From: Streptomyces mesophilus
GTDB taxonomy: Bacteria; Actinomycetota; Actinomycetes; Streptomycetales; Streptomycetaceae
DNA length: 39,689 bases
NCBI RefSeq assembly: GCF_011044995.1
Contig: NZ_JAAKZW010000047.1
Location: forward strand, 1 to 39,689
Direction: 5' to 3'
Shown here piece by piece: positions 8,045 to 16,133 of this stretch. The translations under genes were made by a program, and so were the position numbers. The notes beneath the pieces are model-generated. The model was not told the origin of the DNA and ran no database searches. It was given only the letters and a program-made list of their open reading frames with translations. Numbering within the stretch: the stretch's first letter is position 1; every line of letters begins with the position of its first letter.

Positions 8045-10114
8045 GTGCCCGGGGACAGTGCCGCTTCGGCGTCCGGGCAGCAGGGCCGGCGTCCGGAGCG
8101 GCCGCTGGGCCCCGGCGGGCGCATGTCCCTGATCGGGCGGTTCCGCAGGGGCGGACTGCTGCTCCAGGACGGGGTGCAGAGCAGCCTCTTCCTGCGGCTT
8201 TTCACGCGCTGGGTGCGGCGTCCGCTGCTGCCGGTGATGCGGCTGTGGCGGCGCAACATCCAGTTGAGGGTGGTCGCCAGCACCCTGCTGATGTCCATCG
8301 TCGTGGTGCTCGTGCTCGGCTTCGTGGTCATCAGCCAGGTGAGCAACGGGCTGCTCGAGGCCAAGAAGAATGCCGCGCAGATCCAGGCCACCGGCGGGTT
8401 CAAGGTGGCGGAGGGCCTCGCCGGTGCGTCCAGGGACGACGGCTCGGAGGGTGCGACGCGCGGCGGTTCGGGCGGGGAGGCCAACGCATGGCTGACCGAC
8501 ACCGTGTACCAACTGGCCAGCGGTGGGCAGAACGCCTTCCACGTCCTCGCCATCGCGTCGAGCGCGGGCGGCGGCTCGGGGAGCAACCGGTTGCCGCGTT
8601 CCTCCGGCGATGTCTCCACCGAGACGGTCCCCGACGCCCTGCGGCAGCAGATCGACAAGCATTCGAGCGCTTTCCAGAGCTTCTCCACCGTGGTCTACAC
8701 CCCGAAGGCCGGGCACGCCCCCGAGCCCGGGCTCGTCATCGGCAAGCGTCTCGACGACGTCGAGGGAAATCCGTACCAGCTCTACTACGTCTTCCCGCTC
8801 GCGCAGGAAGAGGAGTCCCTGACCCTGGTCAAGGGCACCCTCGCGACCGCCGGTCTGTTCGTCGTGGTGCTGCTCGGCGCCATCGCCTGGCTGGTGGTGC
8901 GCCAGGTCGTGACGCCGGTGCGGATGGCCGCCGGGATCGCCGAGCGGCTCTCGGCCGGGCGTCTGCAGGAGCGGATGAAGGTCACCGGAGAGGACGACAT
9001 CGCGCGCCTCGGCGAGGCCTTCAACAAGATGGCGCAGAACCTCCAGTTGAAGATCCAGCAGCTCGAGGACCTCTCGCGGATGCAGCGCCGCTTCGTCTCC
9101 GACGTTTCGCACGAGCTGCGCACTCCGCTGACGACCGTCCGTATGGCCGCCGATGTCATCCACGAGGCGCGCGTCGACTTCGACCCGGTGACCTCGCGCT
9201 CCGCCGAGCTGCTCACCGATCAGCTCGACCGGTTCGAATCGCTGCTCGCCGACCTGCTGGAGATCAGCCGCTTCGACGCCGGCGCGGCCGCGCTCGAGGC
9301 CGAGCCGATAGATCTGCGTGAGGTCGTACGGCGGGTCGTCGGCGGCGCCGAACCGCTGGCCGAGCGCAAGGGCAGCCGGGTCCGGATCGTCGGCGACAGC
9401 CAGCCGGTGATAGCGGAGGCGGATGCCCGCCGTGTCGAGCGCGTCCTGCGCAACCTCGTGGTCAACGCGGTGGAGCACGGCGACGGCAAGGACGTCGTGG
9501 TGCGTCTGGCCTCGGCCGGCGGCGCCGTGGCGGTGGCCGTGCGCGACTACGGCGTGGGGCTCAAGCCGGGTGAGGCGACCCGGGTGTTCAACCGTTTCTG
9601 GCGCGCCGATCCGGCCCGTGCCCGCACCACGGGCGGTACCGGCCTCGGTCTGTCGATCGCCCTCGAGGACGCCCGGCTGCACGGCGGCTGGCTGCAGGCG
9701 TGGGGTGAGCCGGGCGGCGGTTCGCAGTTCCGGCTGACGCTGCCGCGCACCGCGGACGAGCCGCTGCGCGGATCGCCCATACCGCTGGAGCCGGAGGACT
9801 CGCGCCGCAATCGCGGTCTCAGCGAGGCGGGGCTGCCCTCGGGCGGCCAGAGCAAGCGCGCCACGGTTCCGGCCCAGGCCGCTCAGGAGCGCGTACCGGG
9901 GCCGATACCCTCCGCCGCGTCCGTATCTCCCAGGGGACACTCCGTCGATCCGACGGCGCTGCCCGGCAACGGCGCGCGTGTCGTGCCGCGTCCGACGCGC
10001 AGCCGGGACGACGAGCCCGGCGATCTTCCCGTACGGGAAGGGCCGCAGGTGTCCCGGGAAGCGGACGTGGCGGAGGAAGGCGTGACCGAAGGGGAGGGCA
10101 GGCGTGGGCGCTGA
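8045..10114 (+). CDS. mtrB: sensor histidine kinase MtrB
   Basis: The 689-residue kinase starts with GTG 1 nt after the mtrA stop. Order of parts: a cytoplasmic N-terminus rich in Gly, Arg and Pro, TM1 about 76-98, an extracytoplasmic sensor region, TM2 about 262-288, HAMP (RQVVTPVRMAAGIAERLSAG), and a dimerisation domain with His356 in FVSDVSHELRTPLT. The ATPase domain follows with N-box (RVLRNLVVNAVEHG), G1 (RDYGVGL) and G2 (GGTGLGLSIA, near 530). The kinase core ends near residue 575; the last ~115 residues are a low-complexity, probably disordered tail. MtrB phosphorylates MtrA, and lipoprotein LpqB, encoded next, modulates the pair in mycobacteria. The end overlaps lpqB by 11 bp, so the three are one operon. 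Confidence 0.97.
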   Translation: MPGDSAASASGQQGRRPERPLGPGGRMSLIGRFRRGGLLLQDGVQSSLFLRLFTRWVRRPLLPVMRLWRRNIQLRVVASTLLMSIVVVLVLGFVVISQVSNGLLEAKKNAAQIQATGGFKVAEGLAGASRDDGSEGATRGGSGGEANAWLTDTVYQLASGGQNAFHVLAIASSAGGGSGSNRLPRSSGDVSTETVPDALRQQIDKHSSAFQSFSTVVYTPKAGHAPEPGLVIGKRLDDVEGNPYQLYYVFPLAQEEESLTLVKGTLATAGLFVVVLLGAIAWLVVRQVVTPVRMAAGIAERLSAGRLQERMKVTGEDDIARLGEAFNKMAQNLQLKIQQLEDLSRMQRRFVSDVSHELRTPLTTVRMAADVIHEARVDFDPVTSRSAELLTDQLDRFESLLADLLEISRFDAGAAALEAEPIDLREVVRRVVGGAEPLAERKGSRVRIVGDSQPVIAEADARRVERVLRNLVVNAVEHGDGKDVVVRLASAGGAVAVAVRDYGVGLKPGEATRVFNRFWRADPARARTTGGTGLGLSIALEDARLHGGWLQAWGEPGGGSQFRLTLPRTADEPLRGSPIPLEPEDSRRNRGLSEAGLPSGGQSKRATVPAQAAQERVPGPIPSAASVSPRGHSVDPTALPGNGARVVPRPTRSRDDEPGDLPVREGPQVSREADVAEEGVTEGEGRRGR

Positions 10115-11975
10115 ACGTGTGGGGCGCGGGCGGCTGTTGGGCCGCAAGGCCGCGCTGCTCGGCTGTGGCGGTGTGCTGCTCGCCGGCTGTGCGTCGATGC
10201 CCAGCAGCGGCGAGCCCGAGCCGGTCGACGCGTCGCCGAACGAGCCGCGGGTCCGGGTCTTCGCGGCCCCGCCCAAGGACAACGCCAAGCCCGGGGAGAT
10301 CCTCGACGGGTTCCTCGAGACGCTGACGGGTGATGACCCCGATTACTCGATCGCGCGCAAGTACCTCACCGCCGAAGCGGCGAAGAGCTGGAATCCCGAG
10401 AGTTTGACGACGGTCCTCGAGGACGGCCCGAAGCCGTCGTTGCTGAGCCCCGTGCAGGAGCTGGAGACCGCGGAGAGCTACGGCTTCGAGCTGGACGGCA
10501 ATGCGGTGGCGACGATCGACGCCGACCACGCGTACCAGCCGGAGGCCAAGCGGTACAGCGAGTCCATCCAGCTCGTGAAGGAGCGCGGGAAGGCCGGCGG
10601 GAAGACGGATGGCCAGTGGCGGATCTCCAAGCCGCCGGTCGGCGTGGTGCTCGGCGAGACCGATTTCCGGCGCCTGTACGAGTCGGTCAACAAGTACTAC
10701 TACGCGTCGAACATGGCGCGCGGCGACGACGAGCAGCCGCAGCCGGCGCCGCTCGTGGCCGACCCCGTGTACGTGCGCGGCGATCCGGAACCGCCGCTGG
10801 CCGATGTGGTCAAGGCACTCCTCGACGGGCCCACCAGCTGGCTCGATCCCGTGGTCTCGTCGCGGTTCCCGAGCGATACGACCCTGCGCAAGGGCACCAA
10901 GGAACTCACGCCGGACGACCAGAAGCGGCTGCGGGTGCCGCTCAACAGCAAGGCCGACAACATCAAGCCGGATCTCTGCAAGAAGATGGCCGCCCAGATC
11001 TACTTCACGCTGAACGATCTGACCAAGCCGTCCGGGATCGAGCAGGTGGAGCTGCTGCGTTCGGACGGGGAGTCCTCGCTGTGCGTGCTCGACGAGGGTG
11101 GAGCCAAAGCCCTCGCGCCCAACCCGGCGGGGCAGCCCGGCTACCAGTACTTCATCGACAAGAAGCACCAGTTGGTACGGATGCCGAAGAGCAGTCCCGT
11201 GACCGACACGGTGGACGGTGCGATCGGCTCGGGGGAGCAGGAGCTGCGTTCGGCCGCCGTCTCGCGTGACGAGGAGTGGGCCGCGGGGGTGTCCAGGGAC
11301 GGGAGTTCGCTGTTCGTGGGCGCCATGCGCGAAGGCGCTTCCCTGGACAAGGCCAAGGTGACCAGCAAGGCGTCCAAGGAGGACGAGCGTCTCGCGCCGC
11401 CCAGTTGGGACGGGCGCGGCGATCTGTGGGTGGCCGATCAGGACCCCAAGAACCCGCGGCTGCTGTGGCTGGACAAGGGGCGGGGCGAGCCGGTCGAGGT
11501 CGCGTTCGACCGGCAGCTGGGAGCCGACGGCGAAGGCCGGATCAAGGCGGTACGGGTGGCGGCCGACGGGGTGCGGATCGCGCTGCTCGTCGAGCAGGAC
11601 GGCAAGACCGGGCTGCGGATCGGCCGCGTACTGCGCTCGACGTCCGGGGGCAAGCCGGAGCTCTCCGTCACCGAACTGCGGCCCGCCGCACCCAAGATGG
11701 AGGTCACCGCCATGTCCTGGGCCGGCGGCAGCCGGCTGCTCGTGGTGGGCAAGGAGGCCGGCGGGGTGCAGCAGATGCGGTTCGTGCAGAGCGACGGTTC
11801 GTTGCCGGACGAGCCCGCGCTGCCGGGTCTGAACGGTGTGACCGCGGTCGCGGCCTCCGAGAACGAGCAGTTGGCGCTCGTCGCGCACTCCGAGGACGGG
11901 ATCGTGCGGCGTGCCGAGGGCGAGGACTGGAAGCTGGTGGTCAAGGAGGGGGCTGCTCCGGTTTATCCGGGGTGA
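10104..11975 (+). CDS. lpqB: lipoprotein LpqB, MtrAB accessory protein
   Basis: The 623-residue protein starts with GTG after a strong AAGGGGAGGG site, inside the end of mtrB. It has a basic N-terminus, a short hydrophobic segment and a lipobox LAGC with the lipidated Cys at residue 29, so it should be anchored on the outer face of the membrane. A GerMN-like domain lies in the middle (the ADVVKALLDGPTSWLDPVVSSRFPS region, roughly 225-330) and a C-terminal beta-propeller-like part follows (repeated DGS, WDGRGDLWVAD and SWAGGSRLLVVG blades). In mycobacteria LpqB interacts with the MtrB sensor domain and affects MtrA phosphorylation. Length and order match the family. Confidence 0.95.
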   Translation: MGAERVGRGRLLGRKAALLGCGGVLLAGCASMPSSGEPEPVDASPNEPRVRVFAAPPKDNAKPGEILDGFLETLTGDDPDYSIARKYLTAEAAKSWNPESLTTVLEDGPKPSLLSPVQELETAESYGFELDGNAVATIDADHAYQPEAKRYSESIQLVKERGKAGGKTDGQWRISKPPVGVVLGETDFRRLYESVNKYYYASNMARGDDEQPQPAPLVADPVYVRGDPEPPLADVVKALLDGPTSWLDPVVSSRFPSDTTLRKGTKELTPDDQKRLRVPLNSKADNIKPDLCKKMAAQIYFTLNDLTKPSGIEQVELLRSDGESSLCVLDEGGAKALAPNPAGQPGYQYFIDKKHQLVRMPKSSPVTDTVDGAIGSGEQELRSAAVSRDEEWAAGVSRDGSSLFVGAMREGASLDKAKVTSKASKEDERLAPPSWDGRGDLWVADQDPKNPRLLWLDKGRGEPVEVAFDRQLGADGEGRIKAVRVAADGVRIALLVEQDGKTGLRIGRVLRSTSGGKPELSVTELRPAAPKMEVTAMSWAGGSRLLVVGKEAGGVQQMRFVQSDGSLPDEPALPGLNGVTAVAASENEQLALVAHSEDGIVRRAEGEDWKLVVKEGAAPVYPG

Positions 11976-12013
11976 GCTCCGGCGAGGGTCAACCTCCCGT
12001 TCACCGCGGGGAG

Positions 12014-12052
12014 TTGTCCACAGCGCCGTCACGTTCCGTGCAGTTATCCACA
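12014..12052 (+). promoter_or_regulatory. two DnaA boxes, 30 bp apart
   Basis: TTGTCCACA at 12014-12022 is the preferred Streptomyces DnaA box, and TTATCCACA at 12044-12052 is the classic consensus. Both are on the same strand and their starts are exactly 30 bp apart, close to three helical turns, so DnaA could bind both on one face. They fill the 116-bp gap between lpqB and comF, 40 bp before the comF start. They may regulate comF/hpf by replication state or titrate DnaA; function is inferred. Confidence 0.6.
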
Positions 12053-12091
12053 GGGCTGGTCGGACGTCTTCCTCCTTGGCACAGTGGGGAC

Positions 12092-12859
12092 ATGCGGGGG
12101 TGGTGGCAGGACTTCACCGACCTGGTGCTGCCGGCCGACTGCGGTGGCTGCGGTCGCGCCCGTACGGCGCTGTGCGAGCCCTGTCGCGGAGCGCTGTACG
12201 GAGCCGCTCCGCGGCGAGTGCGCCCGATGCCCGCGCCGCCGGGGCTGCCCGCCGTGCACGCGGCGGCGCCCTACGCGGACGCGGTGCGCGCGGTGCTGCT
12301 GGCGCACAAGGAGCGGGGCGCTCTGGCCCTGGCGGGAGCGCTGGGCGAGGCGCTGGCGCGCGCGGTGTGCGCGGGAGCGGGTGCGTATCCGGACGGCGGG
12401 CCGCTGCTGCTCGTCCCGGTTCCGTCGGCGCGGTGGGCCACGGCGGCGCGGGGACATGATCCGGTGCGCCGGATCGCCTTGGCGGCGACGCGTGCGCTGC
12501 GGCGTGACGGGGTACCTGCGCGGGTGCTGCCCGTGCTGCGACAGCGGCGGGAGGTGGCGGACCAGTCGGGGCTCGACGCGCGACGGAGGCTGATGAACCT
12601 GACGGGTGCACTGCACGTTGTTCCGGGTAGGGAACGGTTGTTGGCGGCGGGACGGGTGGTGTTGGTGGACGACCTCATGACGACCGGCGCCTCGCTGACC
12701 GAGGCGGCCCGCGCATTGCGCGCCGCGGCGCCGACGGAAAGGGCGGTGCGCGCGCCGGGAGCGGAAAGCCCGGGGAGCATGGGAAGCGGGGGAAAAGTTC
12801 GAACACAGGCCGCGGTCGTTGCCGCTTCACCGGATTCTTTCGAAATAAACCGGAACTGA
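12092..12859 (+). CDS. comF: ComF family phosphoribosyltransferase-like protein
   Basis: The 255-residue protein has an N-terminal paired-cysteine zinc-finger-like segment (CGGC, then CEPC, about residues 16-31), a conserved middle (LLLVPVPSARWATAARGHDP) and a type I phosphoribosyltransferase PRPP loop, VVLVDDLMTTGAS, with the two Asp at about 193-194. ComF acts in DNA uptake in naturally competent bacteria; in Streptomyces its role is unknown. The ATG at 12092 gives the expected family N-terminus (WWQDFTDLVLPADCGGCG). The C-terminal 40 residues after the phosphoribosyltransferase core are low-complexity. The gene sits between lpqB and hpf, as in mycobacteria. Confidence 0.9.
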   Translation: MRGWWQDFTDLVLPADCGGCGRARTALCEPCRGALYGAAPRRVRPMPAPPGLPAVHAAAPYADAVRAVLLAHKERGALALAGALGEALARAVCAGAGAYPDGGPLLLVPVPSARWATAARGHDPVRRIALAATRALRRDGVPARVLPVLRQRREVADQSGLDARRRLMNLTGALHVVPGRERLLAAGRVVLVDDLMTTGASLTEAARALRAAAPTERAVRAPGAESPGSMGSGGKVRTQAAVVAASPDSFEINRN

Positions 12860-12878
12860 CTGAGAACTTGCATCGTTG
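12852..12878 (+). promoter_or_regulatory. candidate SigR-type promoter for hpf
   Basis: GGAAC (12852-12856), an 18-nt spacer and GTTG (12875-12878) fit the spacing of the thiol-stress sigma factor SigR (GGAAT-N18/19-GTT), with one mismatch in the -35. It overlaps the end of comF and would give hpf a leader of about 325 nt. A single match of this kind is weak evidence. Confidence 0.3.
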
Positions 12879-13210
12879 CAGGTAGTGAGAGTGCGCTTTC
12901 ACCTGAACGGAGGTATGCGGCAGTAGAGGGTGACGACATCCGTCCGGGCGAGATATGTTCGGTTGTGAGGACTCCGGAGAAGCTTCCAAGAACCTTTCCG
13001 GGAAGTACGCCTCGTATATCCGAATGCCGCGCTGCCGTGATTGCCGAGGGGTTTCGGCAATCACCCGTAAGCGGTGGGGTGGAGATCTTGTCCACGGGGG
13101 AGGAGGAGGTGGAAGTCACCGAGTCCGAGGCTCCGGGGCTCACCGGAGTCTGGTGCAAAAGGGAGATGCTCCGCCTGTAGGAGCGGAGCTATCCGGGAAC
13201 GGAGTTCTGC
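12860..13210 (+). other. 351-bp non-coding leader region of hpf
   Basis: No convincing gene is present. One frame (GTG 12965 to stop 13180) is open for 71 codons, but its third-position GC is far below that of neighbouring genes. The region contains an imperfect 18-bp palindrome (12885-12902, GTGA...TCAC ends), a perfect hairpin (13037-13064) and a near DnaA box TTGTCCACG at 13088-13096. Its length suggests a regulated 5' leader. Confidence 0.5.
13037..13064 (+). repeat. perfect hairpin in hpf leader
   Basis: GTGATTGCCG (13037-13046) is repeated in perfect inversion as CGGCAATCAC (13055-13064) across an 8-nt loop AGGGGTTT. There is no T-run after it, so it is more likely an RNA structural element or protein site than a terminator. 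It lies 147 nt before the hpf start. Confidence 0.65.
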
Positions 13211-13909
13211 GTGGACATCGTCGTCAAGGGCCGCAAGACCGAGGTGCCCGAGCGGTTCCGCAAGCACGTGGCCGAGAAGCTGAAGCTGGAGAAGATCCAG
13301 AAGCTCGATGGCAAGGTGATCAGCCTCGACGTCGAGGTGTCCAAGGAGCCCAACCCCCGTCAGGCCGACCGCAGCGACCGGGTGGAGATCACACTCCGTT
13401 CGCGTGGGCCGGTGATCCGGGCAGAGGCATCCGCGAGCGACCCCTATGCGGCGCTGGACCTGGCCCAGGAGAAGCTGGAGGCCCGGCTGCGCAAGCAGCA
13501 CAGCAAGCGCTCCTCCCGGCGTGGCAACGGCAGGCTGTCGGCGGCCGAGGTGGCCGACCGCGTCCCGGGCGCCGCGACGCTCAACGGGGACGGCTCACCC
13601 GCCGAGGACGCGTCGGACCAGGTGCCGACCAAGCGCATCGGTTCCCTCGAGATCCAGGGCGAAGGGCCGCTGGTGGTCCGCGAGAAGACCCACGTGGCCG
13701 CCCCAATGTCGCTCGACCAGGCGCTCTACGAGATGGAGCTGGTCGGGCACGACTTCTATCTGTTCGTCGACTCCGAGACCAAGGAACCGAGTGTCGTCTA
13801 CCGGCGGCACGCCTACGACTACGGCGTCATCCACCTGAACACGGACCCGATGGTGGCCAAGGCCGAGGCGGACGGGGCGCCCGGTGCGGGCGGTGCGCTC
13901 GGTGGCTGA
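13211..13909 (+). CDS. hpf: long-form ribosome hibernation promoting factor
   Basis: The 232-residue protein starts with GTG, preceded by GGAG with a 6-nt spacer. The N-terminal S30AE/YfiA domain (about 1-105; MDIVVKGRKTEVPERFRKHV, then NPRQADRSDRVEITLRSRGPVIRAEA) binds the 30S decoding site. A linker of variable sequence (about 106-160) leads to the C-terminal dimerisation domain (MSLDQALYEMELVGHDFYLF, VVYRRHAYDYGVIHL). Long HPFs join 70S ribosomes into inactive 100S dimers in stationary phase or stress. It lies between comF and an orphan response regulator, with its own long leader upstream and a hairpin downstream, so it is probably transcribed on its own. Confidence 0.96.
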   Translation: MDIVVKGRKTEVPERFRKHVAEKLKLEKIQKLDGKVISLDVEVSKEPNPRQADRSDRVEITLRSRGPVIRAEASASDPYAALDLAQEKLEARLRKQHSKRSSRRGNGRLSAAEVADRVPGAATLNGDGSPAEDASDQVPTKRIGSLEIQGEGPLVVREKTHVAAPMSLDQALYEMELVGHDFYLFVDSETKEPSVVYRRHAYDYGVIHLNTDPMVAKAEADGAPGAGGALGG

Positions 13910-13932
13910 TGTGCCGCGATGATCCCGGCCGT

Positions 13933-13972
13933 CGGTGCCCCCGGGGACGCGTATGCGCCCCCGGGGGCACCG
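13933..13972 (+). terminator. hairpin after hpf
   Basis: The arms 13933-13946 and 13959-13972 form a perfect 14-bp G/C-rich stem, and the 12-nt loop (ACGCGTATGCGC) can extend it by three more pairs. No T-run follows, as is common for Streptomyces terminators. It starts 24 nt after the hpf stop and precedes the response-regulator promoter. Confidence 0.75.
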
Positions 13973-14097
13973 GTGTGCGACCCCTTGGGGCACTGCACTG
14001 ACGTCCCGGCATGAAATCATGGGCTCGCAGACCAACCCGCCTACTGCCGAAGCGGGTTGGCGGACCACACAGGCCTCGGCCTTCAGGGGGAGGAACG

Positions 14098-14859
14098 ATG
14101 GCGGACAGTTTCGGACCGATGCGTGACGAGGATGCCGTTGACGGCGTCCGCGTCGCAGCGGGCATCGGCCAGGACGCCGACCTGGACGCCGCGCGCAAGG
14201 AACCGATCAGGGTGCTCGTCGTGGACGACCACGCCTTGTTCCGCAGGGGCCTCGAGATCGTTCTCGCGCAGGAGGAGGACATTCAGGTGGTCGGCGAGGC
14301 CGGGGACGGGGCGGAGGCCGTGGACAAGGCCGCCGATCTGCTGCCCGACATCGTGCTCATGGATGTACGGATGCCCAAGCGCGGCGGCATCGAGGCCTGC
14401 ACCTCGATCAAGGAGGTGGCCCCCAGCGCGAAGATCATCATGCTGACGATCAGTGACGAAGAGGCCGATCTCTACGATGCGATCAAGGCCGGCGCCACCG
14501 GCTATCTGCTCAAGGAGATCTCCACCGACGAGGTCGCCACGGCCATTCGCGCGGTGGCGGACGGGCAGTCGCAGATCAGTCCGTCGATGGCCTCGAAGCT
14601 GCTCACCGAGTTCAAGTCGATGATCCAGCGCACCGACGAGCGCCGGCTCGTGCCCGCGCCGCGCCTGACCGACCGCGAGCTGGAAGTCCTGAAGCTGGTG
14701 GCGACCGGGATGAACAACCGGGACATCGCCAAGGAGCTCTTCATCTCCGAGAACACCGTGAAGAACCACGTGCGCAACATCCTGGAGAAGCTGCAACTGC
14801 ACTCCCGGATGGAGGCCGTGGTCTACGCGATGCGGGAGAAGATCCTCGAGATCCGGTGA
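14098..14859 (+). CDS. orphan NarL/FixJ-family response regulator
   Basis: The 253-residue protein starts at an ATG after GGGGGAGG. A 36-residue acidic N-terminal extension precedes the receiver domain (DD at 43-44, phospho-acceptor Asp89 in VLMDVRMPK, Thr in IIMLTISD, Lys in GYLLKE). A LuxR-type helix-turn-helix follows at the C-terminus (LTDRELEVLKLVATGMNNRDIAK, then ENTVKNHVRNILEKL). No histidine kinase is adjacent, so the partner is unknown. All phosphorylation residues are intact. It ends 42 bp from the convergent DNA glycosylase gene. The identity of the family is certain; the target genes are not. Confidence 0.93.
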   Translation: MADSFGPMRDEDAVDGVRVAAGIGQDADLDAARKEPIRVLVVDDHALFRRGLEIVLAQEEDIQVVGEAGDGAEAVDKAADLLPDIVLMDVRMPKRGGIEACTSIKEVAPSAKIIMLTISDEEADLYDAIKAGATGYLLKEISTDEVATAIRAVADGQSQISPSMASKLLTEFKSMIQRTDERRLVPAPRLTDRELEVLKLVATGMNNRDIAKELFISENTVKNHVRNILEKLQLHSRMEAVVYAMREKILEIR

Positions 14860-14901
14860 GGTCCCGGGGCGGGGTTCACGTCCGGTCTCGTGGATCAGGC
14901 C

Positions 14902-16083
14902 CTAGGCGGTGAGCCCCCGCACCGCCGTCTTCACCGCTGCCGTCAGCGGTGCCCGCAGCTCCACGGGCGTGACCTTCTCCACCCGTACGGACGTGCAGCC
15001 CACCCAGCCCGCGGCCTCCACCAGCGCCGCGGCCATCGGCTCCACCGCCTTCGCGGTGTCGAGCGAGGCGTGCCGGGCCACCAGCGTGCTGCCCTCGCGC
15101 GCCGGGTCCACCCGGCCGAGCAGCCGGCCGCCGGAGAGCAGCGGCATCGCGAAGTATCCGTAGACCCGCTTCGGCTTCGGGACGTACGCCTCGAGGCGGT
15201 GGGTGAAGCCGAAGATCCGCTCCGTACGCGCCCGTTCCCAGATCAGTGAGTCGAAGGGCGAGAGTAGTGTCGTACGGTGCCGTCCGCGCGGCTGTGAGGC
15301 GAGCGCCGCCGGGTCGGCCCAGGCGGGCTTGGACCAGCCCTCGACCTGGACCGGGACCAGACCGGAGTCCTCGATCACCGCGTCGAACTGCTCGCTCTTG
15401 AGCCGGTGGTAGTCCGCGATGTCCGCACGCGTGCCCACACCGAGCGCCTCGCCGGACTGCCGGACCAGGCGCCGCAGGCACTCGGCGTCGTCGAGGTCGT
15501 CATGGAGCAGCCGGTCGGGGATGGCGCGCTCCGCCAGGTCGTACACCCGCTTCCAGCTGCGCCGCTCGGTGCAGACGACCTCGCCGTACATCAGCGCGCG
15601 CTCCACGGCGATCTTGGAGTCGGACCAGTCCCACCACTCGCCCTTGTTCTTCGCGCCGCCCAACTCGGTTGCGGTGAGGGGACCTTCGGCCCGCAGCTGC
15701 TTGATGACCTGCTCGTACGCCCCGTCGGCCAGCTGGTGGTTCCAGTGCGGGCGGCCGCGGTACGCGCGGCGGCGGAAGGCGAAGAGCGGCCACTCCTCGA
15801 CGGGCAGGATGCAGGCCGCGTGCGACCAGTACTCAAAGGCATGGCCCTCGGTCCAATACGCGTCCTCGACCGTCCCCCGGCCGACGGCGCCGAGCCGTGC
15901 GTACGGAATCAGCTCATGGGAGCGGGCGAGCACCGAGATCGTGTCGAGCTGGACCGACCCCAGGTGCCGCAGCACCCCGCGCACCCCCGCACGCCGGTCG
16001 GGAGCGCCGAGGAATCCCTGGGCGCGCAGGGCGATACGGCGGGCGTCGTCGGCGGAGAGGGCGACGTCGGGCGTGGAGGTCAT
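14902..16083 (-). CDS. HTH_42 DNA glycosylase, YcaQ/AlkX type
   Basis: The 393-residue protein belongs to the winged-helix HTH_42 superfamily of monofunctional DNA glycosylases, which excise bulky alkylated bases and unhook interstrand crosslinks. The catalytic position lies in LGSVQLDTISVLARSHELIPYARL: Gln45-Leu46-Asp47 is the Q-x-D form seen in YcaQ/AlkX rather than the Q-x-Q of AlkZ. Further family segments are YWTEGHAFEYWSHAACILP and PFDSLIWERARTERIFGF, followed by YVPKPKRVYGYFAMPLL. The ATG at 16083 has no ribosome-binding site but lies 6 nt after a -10 of a DNA-damage-type promoter (16090-16112), so a leaderless message is likely. It is convergent with the response regulator. Confidence 0.88.
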   Translation of the reverse strand: MTSTPDVALSADDARRIALRAQGFLGAPDRRAGVRGVLRHLGSVQLDTISVLARSHELIPYARLGAVGRGTVEDAYWTEGHAFEYWSHAACILPVEEWPLFAFRRRAYRGRPHWNHQLADGAYEQVIKQLRAEGPLTATELGGAKNKGEWWDWSDSKIAVERALMYGEVVCTERRSWKRVYDLAERAIPDRLLHDDLDDAECLRRLVRQSGEALGVGTRADIADYHRLKSEQFDAVIEDSGLVPVQVEGWSKPAWADPAALASQPRGRHRTTLLSPFDSLIWERARTERIFGFTHRLEAYVPKPKRVYGYFAMPLLSGGRLLGRVDPAREGSTLVARHASLDTAKAVEPMAAALVEAAGWVGCTSVRVEKVTPVELRAPLTAAVKTAVRGLTA

Positions 16084-16089
16084 GCACGT

Positions 16090-16112
16090 ACCGTACGAGC
16101 TGCCACTGACAA
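16090..16112 (-). promoter_or_regulatory. RecA-NDp/PafBC-type DNA-damage promoter of the glycosylase gene
   Basis: On the minus strand TTGTCAGTG (16112-16104), exactly 8 nt, then TACGGT (16095-16090) matches the full RecA-NDp consensus TTGTCRGTG-N8-TAnnnT, the element read by RNA polymerase with PafBC in mycobacteria. The ATG of the glycosylase follows 6 nt after the -10, which puts the expected transcription start at or next to the start codon. Confidence 0.8.
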
Positions 16113-16133
16113 CGGCCTTCGCGGGCAGTCCCG

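Noticed and set aside
12905..12924. Mini-frame GGAGGT-ATG-CGG-CAG-TAG in the hpf leader
   Set aside because: The Shine-Dalgarno sequence abuts the ATG without a spacer, and only three codons precede the stop.
12965..13180. Possible 71-residue protein before hpf
   Set aside because: Third-position GC is about 60 percent, far below the genes around it, there is no ribosome-binding site, and no recognisable domain.
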